Below, piece after piece: positions 56,988 to 64,000 of a stretch of 64,000 nucleotides of DNA. The position numbers and the translations under genes are program-made. Below the pieces are notes generated by a model that saw only the letters and a program-made list of their open reading frames with translations, was not told where the DNA came from and made no database searches. The stretch spans positions 17,089,736 through 17,153,735 of the forward strand of contig JAGGNK010006892.1 of the NCBI GenBank assembly GCA_017590115.1, read 5' to 3'. The stretch is from Montifringilla adamsi. Its lineage: Eukaryota; Chordata; Aves; Passeriformes; Passeridae. The first letter of the stretch is position 1. Each line of letters opens with the position of its first letter.

Positions 56988-59900
56988 CCTCCACTTGTTC
57001 TGGAAACTCTTAACTTTGGATCCAGACGCAATAGTGGGGGTGGAGGGGAGGTGGTTTTGTCCTTGCAAAAGAGCCATCTGAATTCACCATCTGTATTTTT
57101 ATTGACACATATCCCAGCGAAGGTCATCCACCATTCTCATGATAGATTAACCAGCCTTGCTACAGAAATGCATCTTGCTTTGTAGACAATGGGTGTTCCA
57201 GGATTTGTGCTATGAGGCAGTAGAGAGTAAGATACAAAGGAAATTTTCCCCAACTCATATCTCATAATTCCAAGAAAACCTGGTGCTGCATAAATTATAC
57301 AGCACTGGAATTTTAACACATTATGAAAATTGAAATTGGATCCCTCTGGGGAACTGAAGAGACAACAGGAAATATATTTTCAAAATAATGTTATCAAAAC
57401 ATCTTGTACTGACTGACGGTGAAATGTCTGTATTGGTAAATTGTTTTTGTAAATTACATTGAAGGTATGTTTTCAGAAAATACAACTATTTTCATAACAG
57501 TTGTACATGCTCTCTGGCAGCCATGACGGGGGTGGTGGTAAATTACCTGGATATGGGAGGATCAGAGCAAGTAGTTAGACAAGTGATGCATTTTATTCAT
57601 AGGTTCAAAAGCATGAGTTTTCTTTGTTGTAATCATAAGTAAGATATGAGCAAATTATTATCATAGGAAAGTATATAAAATGTATAAATTATGATGTATA
57701 ATTGTAGAATAGATAAATATTTTTTATTTATTAGCATTTTTTATCAGTAGATCTCATAATATTTTACAAAGAGGTGTGAAGAATAATCATTATTAGACCA
57801 AATCTGCTAAGAAAATAGACTAGGCAAGAGTTCTCAGACTCAGGGTAAAATTTGCTCATGATTATTTTTTCCCTTACATTCATTTTAGAAGATCAAAGAT
57901 TTCCTCAGTAAGGGTGTTGAGTTCTCTTGTTTTTTTGTTGGTTTTTGTTTTTGGTGGGTTTGGTTTGTTTTATTTTTTTCTTTTTAAGCAGAGGTTAATA
58001 TTGTTTCTTGCTGAGTTCACACATGGAGATATTTTCATACTTTGCTTTTCACAGCTCAGCTGATACTGGGCATCTTGCCATATATGTATAACTGGCAAAC
58101 AATTAATCTGCTATATAAAGGATAACCAGCATCTGAGAAGCTAAAAGGGAAAATAAAACATGTTGTGCTACTAAACTGAATAAAAATTTCTACAAATATA
58201 AAATATACATCAGTTAAGAGAGATTTCCAATGGACTGTAAAATGTAAGAATTTAGTTGTGTTGAAAATAACAGTAGATTTCTAAACTGTTATCACTGTTT
58301 GAGTCTTTAAACTTCTAAAAAAAGGTGGAATTCTAACTAGAAATAAAATTATAATTTGTAGAAAAAGAGTCCATTTATAAAATGGTAACTCTTTTGAACG
58401 ATGTTATTGTATTCTGCAAGAGAAGTGTGCACAGCTTGGGTCTCGGTGATCTCGATACAAAAGGATGTGGGCTAGGCACAAAAATAATAACTGTGTGCTT
58501 TTTTACACTGTTCTGAACGTAATCTTTTGAATAAATAGGGCCACAAGTATGTTCAAAAAGAAGGGGGGGGGGTTAATATTGTAATGAAATGCTTTCAAAA
58601 TGGAAACTTTTTAAAAATTAATGGCTTTGATCCTTCATCCAGGCACTTGAGATGCAACTGTTTCAGTAACTCCAGTTTCTCCTTAGTCTGAAACTTCAGG
58701 AGTCAGTGACAGTGTCTAACGCTAACTTGGAAAATCCATTATTAGAGGTAAGAAGTGCAAGATGCTTCCTCAGTCTCTGTGTTCCCTACCAGAATACCAA
58801 GCAACGCTTCCCGTTGCAGTCAGCAAGGTTTTATTTTTGTGATCTGCGCAGCAGTTTCCCAAAAGCAAGATTAGCTGTCACGGAATAACAACAGTGACGC
58901 ACCATCTGACAACAGGCAGCCTCCAGGTGAAGAGTTTGTGTCGTTACAATCTCCCCCACTAATCAGTTCTCTGCAGTACCAGGATACAAGGGAGGCTAAG
59001 GAGGAATATGTAAACCAGCACGAAGATAGATATGCAGTAGGAAATAATATCCAATAAGAGGTAGGAAAAAAATACTGGAAACTGCTTTGTGGTGATAATA
59101 AATTTGTTAAAGAGCATTTACTGTTAATAGCCCATGTCTTTCATGACGCTAACGGATGGTGAATTACTTTTGTTCTAACTGAAACATATGTCACAGCAAT
59201 ATTTTGTGTTTCCGCTGATCTAAAGCTATTGTTCAAGTCCTTGTTGCAATCAGTTCTCAAACAATGCTCTCTTTGTCAGCAGTACAGAAGTAGAATAATT
59301 TTGATTTCTTCTCGCAAGATTGATACCCTGGAGAACCAACAGTTCCCCTCTGTACTTGCAGATGGTCAGTTAAATACTCCCATCTGGTTATATTTGTTTG
59401 GTTTTTTTCTGGTTATAATTTTTTTTTTTTTCTAAAAACAAAGCTAAATAAAACCCCACAAACAAACAGAAAAGGAAAGAAAAACAAACAAAGAAAAAAT
59501 CCAAACCCACCAATCAACTGCAAGTTATTGAAGGAACAGCAGAACTAATAAAGTTCCATTTCCTGTAGTTTGTGCCCTGTATCTTTGTACTGCAGTAATG
59601 CAAGCATCACCTCTTTGTCCCGTATGGTCTCATTTCCTCCTTCCATTTGCCCTGCAATTTCATTTCCTTTTCTCTCCCTGCAGCACTTATTGCCACATGC
59701 CCTGTGGGAATTTTTCCTTGTTTTGTCTCTTCACATGACTTTCTCCCTTGAATATGTTGCAGGTACCTTGGAGCAGCCCATGTGCTGATTAGCTCACATT
59801 GCTATTTTGCATATTCCATCAAAGACTCCAAAGCATTTCACAAATACCAATTAATTGATCCTTAACAATAACCCTGCTCCATATATATGTCCTACTATTC

Positions 59901-62900
59901 CTATTACATAGATGGGAAAGTTGGTCTAGTTTATCCTCAGCTGGTCAAAGTTTGGTCAAGTTTACCCTTTGCCAATTCTCTGTTTCACTTCTCCTTGACT
60001 GACCATTAATTTGTTCTTTTCTGGCTGCAGTTTTTGTTCAGAGCAGCTATTGTTGTCTCACTGACAGGGGTTGTCAGAGTGTAGCCAACTCTCATTATTT
60101 CATCGCAGGCCTTGTGATATTTGATAGCTCCCTTGCAACCACAGTTCCTGGGATCAGGTGATGAGGATTACTTGAGAAATTCATCTTATTATAACAAGTT
60201 TATGGCTCAATCAGCTAGAAAGCTGGAAAATGATGGCAGGACTGAAAATGTTCAAAACTGGGTGAAAGTAAATGCACATGTACTTTTTAAAAATACAACT
60301 GTTTTAAGGCATTTGTACCTCATGATGCCAAGGACTCTGTCCCAGGTTCATCATTTAAGATACTGGTATGTGTACGACTGCAGAAGCTACAGACCATTTC
60401 CCACTTTGGAAAGGAGGCAAAAAGGAAATCACTCAGTGAAGGCCAATATTTTCTGACCACAGATCCAAACTGCTAAAGCACCTAAGAAAGAATACTTAAG
60501 TGGAATTATAAACACATGCAAAGCATTCTAATGCAGATAACAGTGTGCTTTTTACTCCTGTAGATTCTGGATGTGATTCTTCCTTTTCTTTCAAGAAGAT
60601 ACTATGGAAGCAGGATAGGAGTTTCTTTTGGCATTCAGATTTGGCAATCTAGAGTCAAGACAATAATGTTTACTGAAAGATTGTTACAATGAGTTTGCAA
60701 TAACTCTGGTTACTTTATGCATTATTAATACCAGCATTTTGTAGCACTATTAAAATTGTAAAGCATCTACTTTGTCTTTAGGCGTTTATACAGAAAAGCA
60801 AATTTAACCTGACATAGCTGGAAGAGAAATTTAAATTTGTGCTTACTGGAGTTCAGCTAACACTAAGTAGAAAACATTTATTTGCCTGAAATGAAACTAC
60901 CAATATTTTATATAGCCCTTTCATTCCAGCAAGGTTCTTTGCCATTTCATAAGTAATTAAAAACAATTATGCTAATAGCTGTGATCAGAACAATTAATGA
61001 GAAATGCAAATGGCTACTTCAGATGCCAATTTGCTAATAGAATGCCATAGAGTATTTATAGACTAGAGAATGATTCCACCCACATTTTTACTTTGTGCTG
61101 TTACATTCATCAGACCTTTTTAAACTACAGCACCTTTATTTTGTTGATGATTGTGATCATCCTCAGTACACAGCAGAAAGTATCTCAGAAGTAATGAGTT
61201 CACAGTAAACAAGTTAACTGGGACTGTTGTGTATAAATTGGATCACTGATAATCAAGAGAGGTGTGTGGGAATGGGAGAAAAGGCACAGAGCCTGCTAAG
61301 TGTGTGGAGGCTTCAGGAGAATGGAGAATTTAGTTTGGTAAAATTAAAGTGTAAAGGAGATATTCTGTGCAAATAATTACAGAAAAAGGGGCAAGCATTG
61401 TTCTTCCAGCTAGAAGTACCCATGAGATCAGACATAAAGGAAGAGAAAAAAGCACCCTAATCATTAAGCCAGTTCTTAAACTGTAGTTAGCAACTCCCAA
61501 GGGGTAGCAAAGGGCTCAAGGTTGGATCGTGAAAGATCAGATTTTTAAAAATATATTTGAATATTAATTGTATACTGATATTCCGTACATTATCAAAAGA
61601 AAATCCCCACAAAAATCCCCACCTTATGCAGATTTGCTACTGGCAGCAGCTGAGTTCCTCCATGACAAAGAAGTGGAATTTTCTGTAATTATCAGCTGTA
61701 TCAGTGTAGGAGTGGCTAATCACCTTTAGCCAAAACAAGTAAATGTACAGTGAAGCTGATGGTGACAATATAAGGAGCTGCTTGTTCCTGGGTAACTAGC
61801 TTGGACCCAGGAGAGGTTACAGAGAGACAAAAATGTGGTAACACAAGAAGTTTGAGAAAACATTGAATGATTATACCAGTTGAATAACCGTATAATGGAT
61901 ACATTGAATAATAAAACCAGTTGATTGAGAAGTTACTCTGTTAGTAAGGAAAGAAAGGGACCTTAATTGCTTTTGAAATGAAGTCTGATAAATCTGAAGT
62001 TTGATAAATGTCTTATATTAATTGGTACCTGTAAGAAGTTGCTCACAGTTACAAAATTGCTTCCTTGGTAGTTCCTGATGATTTCTGTATGGGTAGAATG
62101 CCATGTTACTCAAATAAGCAGTGGAATGATGGAACCTGTTCAGTATTTCAGATTTCATGTTGCAGTCTAGATAATGATGGAAAAAAGGCCATTTGTTTCA
62201 CTCTGGTGTCAATCCTCCTGCATTAAGGAACACTTTGAATTGGCAACAAATTTGTAACTACTGTAAGTGTAATGAAAACTTCCACCCATGTGTGACATGC
62301 TGAGCCCCATCACAATTATTGGTCTATAGAGTTTCTGCCTTTTTATTTCTCTGAAAGGCTGTCATTTTTCCCATTCCTTTCTCCATGATATGCCTCACTG
62401 GCAAGGCAGCTCAGTATATCCAGCTGTACTGGCACTTCTGCAATTCCACAGTGAGTCCTTTGAAGAAGTTTGTCTGCACTGTCATTTTTGGAAGGAGGTT
62501 GGTTGATTAGACACTAATCTGATTGATTTTAACTGCCAATCAAGCTTGCATTTACAGAAGGGGTTTTGTGGATAAAGAGAAGAACCAACTACAGAAATAA
62601 AAAGGTTGGTTCCTAGGGCTAGAATCATAGGGGAGCTGAAGAGACCACAAAAGGGGACAGAAGCATGACTCAGATGCCATGTAACATGATTCTTTTGGAA
62701 AGAGTGAACAAGGGAATAACTGGGTCAGCTGAGGAGGTGACAGATTACTTTGGTCAGTAACTTTTCAATCAAAAGCAGAGTACAGATGCTGCGCTTCTGT
62801 GGATGGGGTAACCAGTTAACTTCACAATCTTGATTTTCAATTTATGATCTTGGTTTTGCAACATTATCACAAAAAGAACTGCAGATTTTAATCCTCTTTA

Positions 62901-64000
62901 ACACCTATTCTCAGTTATTTCTGTTAAAATTTTACTCCAGTCCTAATCAGCTATCTTTTTTCTCTTTTCATGTAATGAATGCATTTTGTGAGACACAGGA
63001 AACCTACATCCTCGTGAAGGGGAATATTTTTCATTTTTCACATCAAAGCCCTTTACAAACAAACTCTCATTAATTTAAATTCCTTCCACACACCTGCTGA
63101 ATTACCCAGCACAAACGGAATGTCACACTCAGGATCTCTGTGTGTATCACTTGGTCCGCTAAGCAGAGGAGCAAGCCAGATCCCACTGTGCATTAAAATT
63201 TCAGTGAAGGATTCCTGGCAACCCCATGTGCAGAATCATCACAGCACATTTATTCTTTACAGAGAGCCATCATCCACACAGATGCTGCAGAGAAATGTCA
63301 GAAGAAAATAGGGCTCTACCAGAGAAGACACCAGGATCCTGACTGTGGGAGCTTGGGGACTGAAAATGGTTGGGGCTTGGCATGGTACTTTCCACTCTGA
63401 AAAAAACAAAGTGATGTTTATCTACTCTTCACTCCTCTGATTTCTAATGAGCCCTCCCTTTCAAGCTCCCTTCCCCAGCAACTTTTGAATTGGCTCCCAC
63501 TGAAGCTGTTTTCCCGGTCTTGCTCTACTTCCACACCAGGCAAAGTGGGAGGGAAACAGTTTACCAGGGTGTAGAAAGATTTTCGGAGTACGCCAGTGGG
63601 TGGAGCACCAGTTTGGGACCTTCCCGGTGTTTTGGATCTTTGTGTTAAGGTGTGGATTGCTACTTGCGTTCACCCATCTTGAGTACCTGGTGTATCTGGA
63701 ACAGAACCAGCTTGCCTACAGCCCAGGAGAAATTGGAGTCTGCTTCCTACAGCCTGTGGTTTGATCAGGGAAAAGCAGTTCAGGCCGGGTGTTTGAGAGG
63801 GCAGGGCAGGGCAGTAAGGGGAGCACACGCAGTCTGGAATGCAGAGCTGCAGGTCTCCCCCACATCTGCTTGGCTGCTAGCTCCAGCTTCCAGACCAGAA
63901 CCCACCCCACAAATTGTGCACCTTTATCTGCTGCAGACAGCCATTATTAAGAAATCTTTTTGTCAGCAACACGTACAGCCTTTAACTGCTCATCAGGTCT
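56988..64000. other. Upstream intergenic DNA, nothing recognised
   Basis: AT-rich sequence, including a T/G-rich stretch at 57929-57990 and a T-rich then A/C-rich stretch at 59398-59520. Open frames of up to about 111 codons (60121-60456, plus) have no recognisable homology. Genes that neighbour USP12 in mammals on this side (such as RPL21 or RASL11A) are not seen. Confidence 0.6.

Noticed and set aside
60121..60456. 111-codon plus-strand frame as a gene upstream of USP12
   Set aside because: No recognisable family, and it does not match genes expected next to USP12 in vertebrates (RPL21, RASL11A, GTF3A).
61470..61545. hAT-type transposon end (ttcttaaactgtagttagca and following)
   Set aside because: It has a loose likeness to the ends of some vertebrate hAT elements, but no matching second terminus or target duplication is seen.
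1..64000. CRISPR arrays, operons, phage or plasmid modules, endogenous retroviral genes
   Set aside because: No regularly spaced direct repeats, no bacterial-type gene clusters and no recognisable gag, pol or env reading frames of retroviral type; the reverse-transcriptase fragments are CR1.

Overview
This is vertebrate nuclear DNA, almost certainly from a bird and probably a passerine. The evidence is a multi-exon vertebrate gene with GT-AG introns, many CR1 LINE fragments with the avian-type 3' end, and one short SINE whose head is a decayed tRNA-Ile(AAT) and whose tail is CR1-like (the TguSINE1 type known from songbirds). I see no bacterial, plasmid or phage features.

The one gene I can support is USP12 (ubiquitin carboxyl-terminal hydrolase 12) on the minus strand. 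All nine coding exons are present, from the ATG at 52758 to the TGA at 22465. I placed every splice junction by hand. The exons are 52711-52758, 41889-41969, 36264-36477, 32966-33192, 27854-27930, 27554-27637, 24987-25184, 23115-23193 and 22465-22566. Together they make 1110 nt (369 codons plus stop), and every intron phase closes. The catalytic Cys (C48), His (H316) and Asp (about D332) and the paired CxxC motifs of the fingers domain are intact.

Layout. Positions 1-13.4 kb are GC-richer intergenic DNA downstream of USP12, with CR1 copies (one nested in another) and the SINE. Positions 13.4-22.46 kb are AT-rich and show no recognisable transposon; this is probably a very long USP12 3' UTR ending at an AATAAA near 13430, though shorter 3' ends are possible. 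Positions 22.46-52.76 kb are the USP12 exons and introns. A CpG island at about 52.2-53.05 kb, with a 10-N assembly gap, holds exon 1 and the promoter. CR1 fragments sit directly upstream of it. Positions 53.3-64 kb are upstream intergenic DNA with an old, rearranged CR1 that keeps part of its endonuclease reading frame. I recognise no second gene there.

Points for a second look: a decayed tandem copy of the 3' part of USP12 exon 7 in the following intron; an exon 5 that begins with a donor-like GTAAGC right after its acceptor; a 46-nt T tract at the exon 6 acceptor; an upstream AUG in strong context overlapping the USP12 start codon; and several long perfect inverted repeats, one with 25-bp arms. 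I found no new multi-gene system. The window is mostly one conserved gene and its repeats.
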